64,000 nt of DNA, from NCBI GenBank assembly GCA_025451075.1, contig JANWLA010000025.1, forward strand, positions 17,193 to 81,192. The letters are read 5' to 3'. The notes under the pieces were generated by a model. That model did no database searches, was not told the DNA's origin, and saw nothing but the letters and a program-made list of their open reading frames with translations. Below, one piece after another: positions 17,038-25,862 of the stretch. The first letter of the stretch is position 1. Every line of letters starts with the position of its first letter. The translations under genes were made by a program, and so were the position numbers. The DNA comes from Nitrosotalea sp. (GTDB lineage Archaea > Thermoproteota > Nitrososphaeria > Nitrososphaerales > Nitrosopumilaceae).

Positions 17038-17169
17038 ACGTCCGTAATGCCAAAAAGTTCTCCATTTCTTGCCTCTATAACTATGCTACTGCTATTTTCT
17101 GGTTATAACATGCTCCTATATCCATAAATAGTATGATCGTGTTAGAACTTTCTAATTGTGGGAAATCAT

Positions 17170-17523
17170 ATGAAAGTATTACTAGTTGATGATAATGACA
17201 CCATTACCGAGATGATGTCAAAGTACCTATCCGCCAAGGGACACCAGTGCTCTGTTGCAAACGACGGTAGGACCGGTCTTGCACTGATCACAGAAAAAAA
17301 GTTTGATGTCGTACTGCTTGACTTGGCCATGCCAGACTTTACTGGAATAGATGTCATAGAAAGTCTGCACAAGAGCGGCAAGATAAAAGAAAACAAGATA
17401 ATCCTGTTTACTGCTTCCTCTGTTACCGACGGAGAAATCGATGCCTTGATAAAAAAAGGCGCACACTCTTGCCTGAAAAAACCCGTCAAGCTTGCAGTGC
17501 TCTTGCAGGTAATTGGGGGCTGA
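17170..17523 (+). CDS. Single-domain response regulator (CheY-like receiver)
   Basis: The ATG at 17170 gives MKVLLVDDND, the normal start of a receiver domain. A GTG at 17158 would add four residues. The acidic pair DD is at ~7-8, the phospho-acceptor aspartate in VVLLDLAMPD at ~50, the Thr/Ser switch in ILFTASS, and the invariant lysine in LKKP. There is no output domain. It is the first gene of an operon with a membrane metalloprotease and two histidine kinases, and the protease frame begins inside or at its 3' end. Phosphorylation by one of the two kinases is likely; how the receiver acts on the protease is unknown. Confidence 0.9.
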   Translation: MKVLLVDDNDTITEMMSKYLSAKGHQCSVANDGRTGLALITEKKFDVVLLDLAMPDFTGIDVIESLHKSGKIKENKIILFTASSVTDGEIDALIKKGAHSCLKKPVKLAVLLQVIGG

Positions 17524-18554
17524 ATAAAATTACTGACAGCGACGGCAGCGATAAAAAACATGACGGATCATCAAGTGATGATACAAGAAAAATTAAAGAG
17601 CTAGAGCAAGAAAAAGTTCTCTTCAAGGAAATAAACGATCAAGTCTCTGCACAAGCAGACAATCTTGAAAAATCACGCCATGACTTGGAAATAAAGCTAG
17701 GCCAAGAATCACAAAAATCAAAGGAACTAGAGCAAGAAAAGATCATACTCGAAGAAATTGTTGACAGCGCTGAAAAAACTGGACTAACGGTACACAAGAA
17801 ATACTATTCTTCCATGGCAGCAGTTGCAATTGCAGTCTCGCTTGGGTTTGTGGGGTATACATATTATGAAAATCAAGTAATTTCGCATACCGTACTTCCA
17901 ATACAGCAAAACTACAACTCTAACTATCTGATACAAAACCTGCAGGGTGATACCGTTAACACCTGGGTTGCATGGAATATAGCAAATGGGAGAATAATAC
18001 ATATTCATGTTACTAATACCGCAAATGTTCCACAGAATCTCATTGATGCAATAAAAAATGCAATTTTATCCACCCAGACTGTAACCATTGATGACTCTCT
18101 TACAGGAAAGGGACCAAAGGGCTCTTCTTCTGTATATTATGTTGGCTGGGAGGGTGCAGTAGAAAATGCATCAGCAGCACCAACAAAAAGGTACATACCG
18201 CAACAGTTTGACATCAATGGTTCCCCTGATGGAGTCGGAGATATAGAAATAATTCTTACAAATGACATCAACCCTGACGGATATTCAGGATACACAAGAT
18301 CAATTGTAGATGGAAATGAAATCCTAAAATCTAAAATAACAATATTCAAGGTAAACACGCTTGACCCTGACAGGCTGTCATCAATCATACGACACGAGTT
18401 TGGACATGCAATGGGACTTGGACATTCTACTGCTACAGAAGACCTGATGAGCCCAATGCTGCCAGATTACCCGTACATTTCAAGTTGTGATGTTGACACC
18501 CTGAAGGGCTTGTACAATGGAGACCAAAACAGCAAGGTTGTGTGCCAAAAATAA
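17469..18554 (+). CDS. Membrane-anchored metzincin-like metalloprotease with cytosolic coiled coil
   Basis: Order of parts: a polar stretch, a coiled coil (residues ~40-100, KIKELEQEKVLFKEIN, KSKELEQEKIILEEIV), one transmembrane helix (~115-132, MAAVAIAVSLGFVGYTYY), then an external domain. In it, YLIQNLQGDTVNTW precedes the zinc site HEFGHAMGLGHS and a Met-turn-like LMSPML. HExxHxxGxxH is the metzincin signature with three histidine ligands and a catalytic glutamate. The start is uncertain: the coordinates use a TTG inside the receiver gene. A CTG at 17520 overlaps the receiver stop, and no ATG or GTG precedes the membrane helix. A paralogue with the same layout is encoded at 35966-36940, also after a receiver. 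Confidence 0.85.
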   Translation: MPEKTRQACSALAGNWGLNKITDSDGSDKKHDGSSSDDTRKIKELEQEKVLFKEINDQVSAQADNLEKSRHDLEIKLGQESQKSKELEQEKIILEEIVDSAEKTGLTVHKKYYSSMAAVAIAVSLGFVGYTYYENQVISHTVLPIQQNYNSNYLIQNLQGDTVNTWVAWNIANGRIIHIHVTNTANVPQNLIDAIKNAILSTQTVTIDDSLTGKGPKGSSSVYYVGWEGAVENASAAPTKRYIPQQFDINGSPDGVGDIEIILTNDINPDGYSGYTRSIVDGNEILKSKITIFKVNTLDPDRLSSIIRHEFGHAMGLGHSTATEDLMSPMLPDYPYISSCDVDTLKGLYNGDQNSKVVCQK

Positions 18555-18581
18555 GCAACTTTACCATCCTGGAGCATATTC

Positions 18582-20000
18582 ATGTTTAAGAAAACAACCC
18601 ACACAAAACTGATTGTCATAGCTTCCCTTTTGCCAATCATATCGTTTGGAACAGTTGGCGTTATTTCATACTATGAGATAAACAGCTTTATCGACGATGA
18701 AAATTGGGTCAGGCACACTCACCAAGTCATTGAACAGTCAGATGCAATAGAAAAAACCATGTTGGATATTGAGACTGGCTCAAGAGGATATGCAATAACT
18801 GGCAACCCAATATCTTTAGCACCGTACACTTCAGGCATATCACAAATTACATCACAGCTTGATTCAATTCGCACACTGACTACAGACAATCCAATACAGC
18901 AGGCAAACATTCAAAAATTAATTCCTCTAGTTGAAGAAAAAATATCATTTAGCAACAAGACAATTGCTTTGCAAAATAATACCGGTAAAGATGCCGGAGT
19001 ACAAAATGTTGCAACACTTGAAGGCACGCGCTTGATGGACAACATACGACAGGTAATAGGTGACATGAAAAATGAAGAAAATACTTTACTAGAACAAAGA
19101 GCAAGTGTATCTCAGGCGTCTGCCCAAAATACATCCAATACAATAATTGCAGGAACTGCAATTGCAATCCTGATTACCATGATCTCTACCATCGCAATAT
19201 ACAAAAAGATGCAGCAAAGAGACCAGATTGAAAAGGTAAACATCGAACTACACTTTGAAACAGAAAAGCTAAAGGAGCGAGATAATGCCAAGGCAGAACT
19301 TTCTGCAATGGTATCACACGAGCTAAAGACGCCGCTTGTTACAATAAGTGGATATGCAGAAATGCTCAAAGACGAAGCGGTGCTTGGGGCGCTAAACAAG
19401 GAGCAAATACATGCAGTGGATACAATTAGTTCCCAGACAGTCAAGCTTGAGAGGCTCATCAGTGATATAATGGACGCACAAAAGATGGACCTTAAAAAAA
19501 TGAAGTTCAACAAGAGGGACTTTGCAATTGATGACCTCATGGATGAGCAAATACAGATCCACTCAAAATTGATGGATGAAAAAAAGGTGCGTTTTACAAA
19601 CTCTACAAAGGAAAAATTGAAAATAAAAAGCGACCCTGACAGGCTAAACCAGGTGTTTGCAAATCTTATCAAAAACGCAGTCGACTTTGTACCTCCAAGT
19701 GGTGGTACAATAGAAATCAACGCTGCAAGAAAGAACGGGGATGTTGTGTTTTATGTCAAGGACAATGGCAACGGAATCCCCCAAGAAAAGCAAGATGGAC
19801 TGTTCAAGAAATTTTACCAGATAGACACGTCTTTGAAAAGAAGCCATGGTGGAACTGGCCTTGGCCTTGTAATCTGCAAGGGAATAGTGGAGGCTTTGGG
19901 GGGAACCATCTGGCTTGAAAGCCAGGTTGGTAAAGGCACCACCTTTTGGTTTAGAATTCCAAACAATGGATCTGCAAACCATGATCTAACCGAGGTGTGA
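18582..20000 (+). CDS. CHASE3-type sensor histidine kinase
   Basis: 472 residues. A first membrane helix (~9-31, LIVIASLLPIISFGTVGVISYY) is followed by an extracytoplasmic CHASE3-like four-helix domain with the MLDIETGSRGYAITGN signature (~59-74). A second helix lies at ~186-206. The cytosolic part has the H-box SHELKTPL (His ~246), N-box NLIKNAVDF, G1 DNGNGI, F-box and G2 GGTGLGL, so it should be an active kinase. It starts 27 bases after the protease with GGAG nearby as a ribosome site. It presumably phosphorylates the receiver at 17170; inferred from the operon. Confidence 0.92.
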   Translation: MFKKTTHTKLIVIASLLPIISFGTVGVISYYEINSFIDDENWVRHTHQVIEQSDAIEKTMLDIETGSRGYAITGNPISLAPYTSGISQITSQLDSIRTLTTDNPIQQANIQKLIPLVEEKISFSNKTIALQNNTGKDAGVQNVATLEGTRLMDNIRQVIGDMKNEENTLLEQRASVSQASAQNTSNTIIAGTAIAILITMISTIAIYKKMQQRDQIEKVNIELHFETEKLKERDNAKAELSAMVSHELKTPLVTISGYAEMLKDEAVLGALNKEQIHAVDTISSQTVKLERLISDIMDAQKMDLKKMKFNKRDFAIDDLMDEQIQIHSKLMDEKKVRFTNSTKEKLKIKSDPDRLNQVFANLIKNAVDFVPPSGGTIEINAARKNGDVVFYVKDNGNGIPQEKQDGLFKKFYQIDTSLKRSHGGTGLGLVICKGIVEALGGTIWLESQVGKGTTFWFRIPNNGSANHDLTEV

Positions 20001-20124
20001 TGCCATCAAGAAGAGTCTTGGTACTGCAAAAAAACAAAAAAAGAATAAAAAACTAGATGAAGAAATATCCCACAGACTAAATGAATTAGAACAGCAGACA
20101 ATAATTTTATCCGGAACAAACAAG

Positions 20125-21372
20125 TTGCTTGAAGAAATGATGAATGATTTTGAGGTGGAAAGCACACAGCAACTCAAAAATGAGATTCACAAAGTCAGAG
20201 TAATGGAACAAAGATATCATAGCTTGTATGATGGCTCGCCCATATTGTTTCGTACCATTGATCTAAAGGGAATAATAATGGATTGCAATGTGTTCTATGC
20301 AGACAGCCTTGGATATGCAAAAAAAGAGATAATCGGAAAATCCATTTTTGATCATACTGCAAAACAAAGCATTGCCACATTAAAGAAATCTTTTCAACAA
20401 TGGAAAAAAATAGGCATTGTCAAAGGCAAGGAGATTTGGATGCAACGAAAAAATGGCACAACATTTCCTACACTGCTCAGTGCAACTAATTTATTTGATA
20501 ATGAAGGTAAGCGAATTGGCAGTAATACTGCACTACGAGATATAACGGAAATCCATGAGGCAAGAAAGAAGCTCAAAGCACATGAATCACAAATGAAAGA
20601 ACAGCTAGTCCAGCTAAAAAAACTAGGTGCACTCAAAGATGATTTTTTGACAATGATAACCCATGAGCTAAAAACACCGCTTGTTCCAATAATGAGTTAT
20701 GTGGATATCATGTTGTCAGAAACATTTGGAGCATTAAATGAAGAACAAAAAAAGAGGCTTGAGATAATCCGAACCAGCACTCGATCGCTTTTAAAATTAA
20801 TTTCTGATATTTTAGATAGTCAAAAAATTGAACTCGGTCAGCTGGTATTGAACAAAGATGTGTATGACTTGGGTACCATAATACGTGATGTTGTTGACAA
20901 GATAAAACCTGATGCAGACAAGAACAATATTGAATTGACTGTTGATTTAAAAAAACAAGTTATGGTATTATGCGATGATTCTAGGATGGACCAAGTCTTA
21001 TCAAACTTGATCCTCAACAGCCTGGATTTTTGTCCAAAACAAAATGGGAAAATAAGCCTAAGGCTAGACTCTAAAGGCAATGACGCGCATATTGTTGTAA
21101 AAGACAATGGCATTGGCATAGTAAAGAAAAGCATTGGCAAAATCTTTGTAAAATTCTACCAAGTAGACGCCAGACTGACTAGGGAACATGGAGGCACAGG
21201 GATGGGACTGGCAGTATGCAAAGGGATAGTGGAAGGGCATGGGGGAAAAATATGGGCAGAGTCTGAAGGGCGCGGAAAAGGTGTGGAAATTCATGTCTTG
21301 TTACCTCTGGCACACAAGTCCTATATCTTTACACCAAAGGACAAGCCAGATGGATCTGTATCTGAAAAATAA
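20125..21372 (+). CDS. Cytosolic PAS-histidine kinase
   Basis: 415 residues from a TTG. One PAS domain (~25-140: YHSLYDGSPILFRTIDLKGI, DCNVFYADSLGY, PTLLSATNLFD) precedes the kinase core with H-box THELKTPL (His ~180), N-box NLILNSLDF, G1 DNGIGI and G2 GGTGMGL. There is no membrane helix, so it senses inside the cell. The true N-terminus is unclear: a coiled-coil coding stretch (LDEEISHRLNELEQQTIIL...) continues in frame upstream to base ~20000. There it abuts the stop of the CHASE3 kinase in the +1 frame, and no ATG, GTG or TTG is available before 20125. Confidence 0.88.
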   Translation: MLEEMMNDFEVESTQQLKNEIHKVRVMEQRYHSLYDGSPILFRTIDLKGIIMDCNVFYADSLGYAKKEIIGKSIFDHTAKQSIATLKKSFQQWKKIGIVKGKEIWMQRKNGTTFPTLLSATNLFDNEGKRIGSNTALRDITEIHEARKKLKAHESQMKEQLVQLKKLGALKDDFLTMITHELKTPLVPIMSYVDIMLSETFGALNEEQKKRLEIIRTSTRSLLKLISDILDSQKIELGQLVLNKDVYDLGTIIRDVVDKIKPDADKNNIELTVDLKKQVMVLCDDSRMDQVLSNLILNSLDFCPKQNGKISLRLDSKGNDAHIVVKDNGIGIVKKSIGKIFVKFYQVDARLTREHGGTGMGLAVCKGIVEGHGGKIWAESEGRGKGVEIHVLLPLAHKSYIFTPKDKPDGSVSEK

Positions 21373-21397
21373 AAAGCGATCAATTACCTCCGAATTA

Positions 21398-21424
21398 AAA
21401 TAAATTCCAATTTGGAATTTATTT
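21398..21424 (+). terminator. 13-bp perfect hairpin after the signalling operon
   Basis: aaataaattccaa, a single t, then its exact complement. The palindrome lies 25 bases after the PAS-kinase stop codon and probably marks the end of the receiver-protease-kinase transcript. Its near-perfect dyad symmetry would also suit a dimeric protein. Confidence 0.55.
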
Positions 21425-21521
21425 GCAGAGAAATATTCCACACTTGATATTAACAAATGGTATGATATCATATCTAGGTAGACATGTATAGGATCTGCAT
21501 CAAATCTAGGATCGCTCTTTC

Positions 21522-21752
21522 TTGAAACTACATACAAAGTATTTTCAAGAAAAATTAGGCAAGCTCCCTGCTGAGCAGCTGTGGGTTATAATTGAAGAGT
21601 TGATAGAGCCACATCCTAACTCATTTGACAAAAAATCCATGAAGTACGATGAGGTGCTTGAGCTTGCAGTTGTGCTAAAGTCATCTGATGAGATATTCAA
21701 GAACCTAGAGCAGATTGCCATCATGAAAAACGAACTTGATAATATAAAATAA
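21522..21752 (+). CDS. Hypothetical protein, 76 residues
   Basis: Starts with TTG (MKLHTKYFQEKLGKLPAEQL...). Predicted all-helical and acidic, with VIIEELIEPHPNSFD and a C-terminal helix IFKNLEQIAIMKNELD. No domain was recognised. It follows the signalling operon terminator and precedes the MFS gene on the same strand. Confidence 0.55.
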   Translation: MKLHTKYFQEKLGKLPAEQLWVIIEELIEPHPNSFDKKSMKYDEVLELAVVLKSSDEIFKNLEQIAIMKNELDNIK

Positions 21753-21825
21753 CAAACTGTATCTAGTACCGCACAAATTCCTGCCCTGGTTAAGTCTATC
21801 GATAAATTCTCTCACACGATTTATA

Positions 21826-23295
21826 ATGAAATCACATCAAATTAAAAATAACATGACTATAACCGGTAAAGAATCTGATCCTAAAGTATCGTCTTCTGCA
21901 TGGCTTTCCCTTGCCATAGTCAGCGGTCTTGCACTTGTTACAATGTACGGCGAGACAATGGTCTTGCCTGCAATTCCGAATTTCATCAGAGACTTTACCA
22001 TATCATATAACGTATCATCGTGGATCTTGTCATCATACCTTATTGCAGGCGCTGTAATGACTCCAATTGCAGGCAAGCTCTCAGATGTCTATGGAAAAAA
22101 GAAGGTGTTGCTAGTTGTGATGATGATATATTCTGCAGGAATCCTGGCAGGAGGATTTTCAAACTCGTTTGATACCATGATACTTGCACGAATTGCACAA
22201 GGTGTGGGAATATCCATGTTCCCAATAGCGTTTGGTATTGTGCGTGATATATTCCCAGTAAAAAAACTTGCAATCGCACAAGGAATTTTTACATCAACAT
22301 TTTTTGGAGGCTCTGTTGTGGGGCTGATAGTTGGTGCAAGAATAATTGCAAGCTATGGATGGCATTTTACATTCTTCTCTGTATTTCCAGTTGCAATCAT
22401 TTTGGCAGTTGTCATGTCAAAGTTTATCCGTATCCCAAAATCAGAAGCTTACGAGCAACCGCCAGGCCTTGATATACCTGGTGCAATCACGCTCTCTGTT
22501 ACTGTAATTTTATTCCTGATGGGTGTATCATACCTGCAGGAAATTAGCCATGGAAATCTAGATTCTATCCTATTTTTTGCGGGAGCTACAGCATCTATTG
22601 TAGCATTTGTCATGGCAGAAAAAAGAACATCTCATCCACTAGTTGATTTCAAGGTTCTTGCAAATAAAATACTCTTGCCAACAAATGTCATACTCATGAT
22701 AGTTGGGATATCAACATTCATGGTATACCAAACAATTCCGATTCTAATCCAGAGCCCACAACCGCTTGGATTTGGGGGTGATGCTATATCTACTGCAAAC
22801 GTCCAGCTGCCGTTTATGATAATATCGCTTATTGTTTCAGCAGCATCAGGGTTTATCGTGTCAAAGGTAGGAAATTTCAGGCTCACTGCACTTGGGACTA
22901 TTGTATGTACAGTAGGATTTTTTGCACTGGTGACATTCCACTCTACAGAATTCATGATATCTGCCGCACTTGGAATAATATCAGTAGGATTGTCGTTTGC
23001 ATTTGTTGGCGGATTTAATATAATACTGGTGTCATCCCCGCAAAAAATGGAAGGAATATCGCTTGGCATGTCAGTTCTGCTTATTCTAGTTGGCCAGTCC
23101 GTTGGACCATCAGTTGCTGGAATGTTCCAGCAAATGTACCGCCAGACAATTCCAACCATACCTGGAGCCTTTCCGTCTGCGTTATCATACATGCAAATAT
23201 TTTCATGCTCTGTGATTCTCTCGCTTGTTTCAGTTGCACTGGTTGTTGTTTTAAAAAATAATATAAAAGCACAGAAAAATAATATTGCAAGCTGA
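21826..23295 (+). CDS. MFS drug:H+ exporter, DHA2 (14-TM) type
   Basis: 489 residues with about 14 hydrophobic helices. The first loop carries motif A, GKLSDVYGKKKVLL (~79-92). Other family marks are LPAIPNFIRDF in helix 1, ARIAQGVGISMFPIAFGIVRD in helix 4/5, and STFFGGSVVGLIVG. The length and 14-helix count fit the DHA2/EmrB-QacA subfamily of proton-coupled multidrug exporters in the cytoplasmic membrane. The substrate cannot be read from sequence. The next gene starts 8 bases after this stop. Confidence 0.9.
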   Translation: MKSHQIKNNMTITGKESDPKVSSSAWLSLAIVSGLALVTMYGETMVLPAIPNFIRDFTISYNVSSWILSSYLIAGAVMTPIAGKLSDVYGKKKVLLVVMMIYSAGILAGGFSNSFDTMILARIAQGVGISMFPIAFGIVRDIFPVKKLAIAQGIFTSTFFGGSVVGLIVGARIIASYGWHFTFFSVFPVAIILAVVMSKFIRIPKSEAYEQPPGLDIPGAITLSVTVILFLMGVSYLQEISHGNLDSILFFAGATASIVAFVMAEKRTSHPLVDFKVLANKILLPTNVILMIVGISTFMVYQTIPILIQSPQPLGFGGDAISTANVQLPFMIISLIVSAASGFIVSKVGNFRLTALGTIVCTVGFFALVTFHSTEFMISAALGIISVGLSFAFVGGFNIILVSSPQKMEGISLGMSVLLILVGQSVGPSVAGMFQQMYRQTIPTIPGAFPSALSYMQIFSCSVILSLVSVALVVVLKNNIKAQKNNIAS

Positions 23296-23302
23296 AAAAA
23301 AC

Positions 23303-23644
23303 ATGAAACTTGAAATCATAAACGACTTGCTGCAAATCAAATTCACCACTACAGAAAAGATCTTGGCAATACATGGCTCGATGCAAGTTCCACTTTCTCA
23401 TATTGTCCAAGCCACAGGGATGCTTTTAGAGCCAACATGGATGCAGATAAGAATGCCTGGAACAAACCTTCCTGGAATAATCAAGGCTGGAACATATTAC
23501 ACCAACAGGGGCAAAGAGTTTTGGTACCTCACACGAGGAAACGAAGTTCTCAGACTAGAACTCAAGGGCCAATCCTATGATAGAATCATACTTGGGGTAA
23601 AGGACAGTTCATTTTGGACAAGCAGGCTTGGAATAAAAAAATAA
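23303..23644 (+). CDS. Small PH-like/hypothetical protein
   Basis: 113 residues from the ATG at 23303 (MKLEIINDLLQIKF); a TTG at 23285 would overlap the transporter. The pattern of seven short strands and a terminal turn (TTEKILAIHGSMQVPL, GIIKAGTYYTNRGKEFWYL, VLRLELKGQSYDRIILGV) resembles bacterial PH-like domains. It sits directly downstream of the MFS exporter and may be co-transcribed. No catalytic residues are evident. Confidence 0.7.
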   Translation: MKLEIINDLLQIKFTTTEKILAIHGSMQVPLSHIVQATGMLLEPTWMQIRMPGTNLPGIIKAGTYYTNRGKEFWYLTRGNEVLRLELKGQSYDRIILGVKDSSFWTSRLGIKK

Positions 23645-23666
23645 AAAAAATTGTAGATTGCAAAAA

Positions 23667-23918
23667 TTATTGGTGATAATCGCTGCCAAGGTATGCGCCA
23701 GAGTTCATGTCAGTTGACGGTACGCTACTATTTGTATTCGTACATCCTGTCTGAAATGAATAGCAGTTAGTTGTGCTGGGTGGGACATGTGATGCGTCAC
23801 TTACTCCTGTGTATGTACCAGGTGTTTCCCATCCCGATGCTGACAGCATTCCAATCGCTATGACAAGCGTGCCACCGACACTTGCAGCCAAGATGATTAG
23901 AAGTGTTTGTTTTACCAT
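23667..23918 (-). CDS. Small membrane-anchored or exported protein
   Basis: 83 residues. MVKQTLLIILAASVGGTLVIAIGML is an N-terminal hydrophobic helix, and the rest is a short Ser/Thr/Asn-rich polar tail with two cysteines (NCYSFQTGC). It is convergent with the PH-like gene. It could be a small surface or pilin-like protein, but no type IV pilin peptidase motif is convincing. Confidence 0.6.
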   Translation of the reverse strand: MVKQTLLIILAASVGGTLVIAIGMLSASGWETPGTYTGVSDASHVPPSTTNCYSFQTGCTNTNSSVPSTDMNSGAYLGSDYHQ

Positions 23919-24058
23919 TATACTTGGTACGCGCTTTTTTCATTTAACCATTACTAAACGATGTTCTTTGGGACAAATGACACTACGCACCACAACATTT
24001 GGGTTGCTAGACTGCAAACTAGAATATCTTCATATCCTGAGATTTTTTTGATTGAACC

Positions 24059-24844
24059 GTGGATGTAAAAATAGGATGCACAGGCTGGAGCTACAAAGGA
24101 TGGATTGGCCCATTATACCCAAAAACAATGCCAAGCACAGACTATCTCAAACACTATGCCAAAACATTTGACATTACAGAAATAAACTCGACATTTTACA
24201 AAATCCCTCTGCCGTATACTACAAAGAAGTGGTTTGACAATACACAAGAAAATTTCATCTTTACTGCAAAGCTACCAAAGCAGATAACTCATGATGCAAG
24301 ACTGAGGCCTGGTCCATACCTTGACCAGTTTCTAGGTTCCATCAAGCCTCTTGGTTCTAAAATGAAGATACTAGTTATCCAGTTTCCACCATCGCTTTCA
24401 TTTGAAGAGGCAGAAAAAAACTTGGATAAAATGGTAAACCACCTTCCAGAAAATTACAGATATGCTATAGAGGGAAGGCACCCATCGTGGTTTACTGAAT
24501 CCTCATACCGATTTCTCTCGGACAGAAAACTCTGTCTTGTGTGGAATGAGGTCCAAGGCGTGCTAAATCCTGCTCATGCCACAACAGACTTTGTCTATCT
24601 TAGATTAATTGGTGACCGCTCAATTCCAGAAGAAAAGTTTGGAACAATACAAAAGGATCAAAAAGAATCAATAAATAAATGGGTCCAAAGACTTGACGAG
24701 ATAAAAAATAAAGTATCCCTTGCAGTTGTAATGGCAAACAACCACTTTGAGGGATTCTCTCCGCACACTGCAAACAAGCTCAGGCTTGCACTGGACCTCG
24801 GAGAAATAACATGGTATGGCAAAGACCAAGTGAAACTGTTTTAA
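24059..24844 (+). CDS. DUF72 (YecE-like) TIM-barrel protein
   Basis: 261 residues from a GTG. Hallmarks of DUF72 are the N-terminal IGCTGWSYKGWIGPLYP, FDITEINSTFYKIP (~40-53), FIFTAKLPKQITH, ILVIQFPPS, AIEGRHPSWF and the C-terminal MANNHFEGFSPHTANKL. The family adopts a TIM barrel. Its enzymatic role is unresolved despite wide occurrence. Cytosolic, apparently monocistronic, convergent with a receiver gene. Confidence 0.92.
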   Translation: MDVKIGCTGWSYKGWIGPLYPKTMPSTDYLKHYAKTFDITEINSTFYKIPLPYTTKKWFDNTQENFIFTAKLPKQITHDARLRPGPYLDQFLGSIKPLGSKMKILVIQFPPSLSFEEAEKNLDKMVNHLPENYRYAIEGRHPSWFTESSYRFLSDRKLCLVWNEVQGVLNPAHATTDFVYLRLIGDRSIPEEKFGTIQKDQKESINKWVQRLDEIKNKVSLAVVMANNHFEGFSPHTANKLRLALDLGEITWYGKDQVKLF

Positions 24845-24895
24845 TTTTCATGTTATTTCTCCAAGTGTGATTATACCGTTAGACAAACTTGTCTT

Positions 24896-24937
24896 TCAAA
24901 CTAGAAACAAACTGTACCAGCATCTTGGCTAGTTTGA
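24896..24937 (+). terminator. 9-bp inverted repeat between convergent genes
   Basis: tcaaactag at 24896-24904 pairs with ctagtttga at 24929-24937 across a 24-base loop. It lies between the DUF72 stop and the receiver stop, a position expected for a shared terminator, though no poly-T tract follows on either strand. Confidence 0.35.
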
Positions 24938-24940
24938 GAA

Positions 24941-25315
24941 TCAAGTAGGCACTGCCTCCAGGACAAGATCATTTACTGCACGAATTACCGTGTCTATCTC
25001 CATTGGCTTGTAGAATATGGCTGAGGGTTTTAGCACATGTAGTTTGTTCATTGAATCTTGCGTAGTGTCTCCTGTGATAACAATTACACTTGCATCATGG
25101 TTTACCTTTCGTATGTGTTCTAGTGCGTATATTCCGTCATATTCTGGCATCATTACATCCAAAAACACAACGTCTGGCCCAAGTTTTTTGTACAACTCTA
25201 CTGCCTCAAGCCCATTGTATCCCTTACCAATTACTTCGATCTCGTTTATCTCCAATAATTCCGTCATGACATCAATTGTATCAATGTCATCATCTACTAC
25301 GATTGCAGTTCTCAT
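24941..25315 (-). CDS. Single-domain response regulator
   Basis: 124 residues: TAIVVDDDIDTIDV (acidic pocket ~8-10), the phospho-acceptor in VVFLDVMMPEYDG (Asp ~53), VIVITGD and the lysine in FYKPMEID. No output domain. It is closely similar in wording to the receiver at 36937-37356 (GLEAVELYKKL...DVMM...DGIYALE), so the two are recent paralogues. That one is coupled to a protease, whereas this one is alone. No kinase is adjacent. Confidence 0.92.
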   Translation of the reverse strand: MRTAIVVDDDIDTIDVMTELLEINEIEVIGKGYNGLEAVELYKKLGPDVVFLDVMMPEYDGIYALEHIRKVNHDASVIVITGDTTQDSMNKLHVLKPSAIFYKPMEIDTVIRAVNDLVLEAVPT

Positions 25316-25400
25316 GTATGATATATCTCACACTTGTACGTATTTACAAATTACACATGCTAATTATGTAATTTACATACCTGTAATGGTATCTCACAAG

Positions 25401-25622
25401 TCACATTATTTTTGATTCAATTCTGGATGTTTTCTCTGTATTTCCAATCTTGCATCTTGGCATGTGAATTTTTTTCAAATGGCGGCTGCAGCACTTGGAA
25501 CCACATGTGGGGCACTTCCATACTGCCTCATTGTCACAAATGTAGCACGTTTCCATGTACTGGATTGTTGCCTTGCCTATTTTGAATTTTGCGCCAAGAA
25601 TTCCATATCCTACGTGTTCCAT
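25401..25622 (-). CDS. Small zinc-finger protein
   Basis: 73 residues. CYICDNEAVWKCPTCG then SKCCSRHLKKIHMPRC supplies eight Cys/His in the spacing of a cross-brace zinc finger of the B-box/HIT/AN1 kind. The basic C-terminus could touch RNA or DNA. The partner is unknown. It lies upstream of the receiver on the same strand with an AT-rich gap between. Confidence 0.75.
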   Translation of the reverse strand: MEHVGYGILGAKFKIGKATIQYMETCYICDNEAVWKCPTCGSKCCSRHLKKIHMPRCKIGNTEKTSRIESKIM

Positions 25623-25862
25623 GTTCTTTGATGGATAAAAAAATAATCCCAGCCTGTGGAAGAAACTATCTTATCTAAATTTGTTCTATGGATCTTTCGA
25701 TCTCACCATAATTTGCAAAGCGATCTATAAGATCAAGTAGCACAATGAGATCTATTCACAGAATAAACAAATTGTAAAAATACTTACTCTCTTGTATGAG
25801 AAAAACTGACAATAGATGCAAGGTCGGTAAACTACGATCCGCACAAGTGAGCACTGGGTAAA

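Noticed and set aside
19112-19720. 202-residue antisense frame inside the CHASE3 kinase
   Set aside because: Serine/phenylalanine-rich reverse complement of a kinase core; no domain or promoter.
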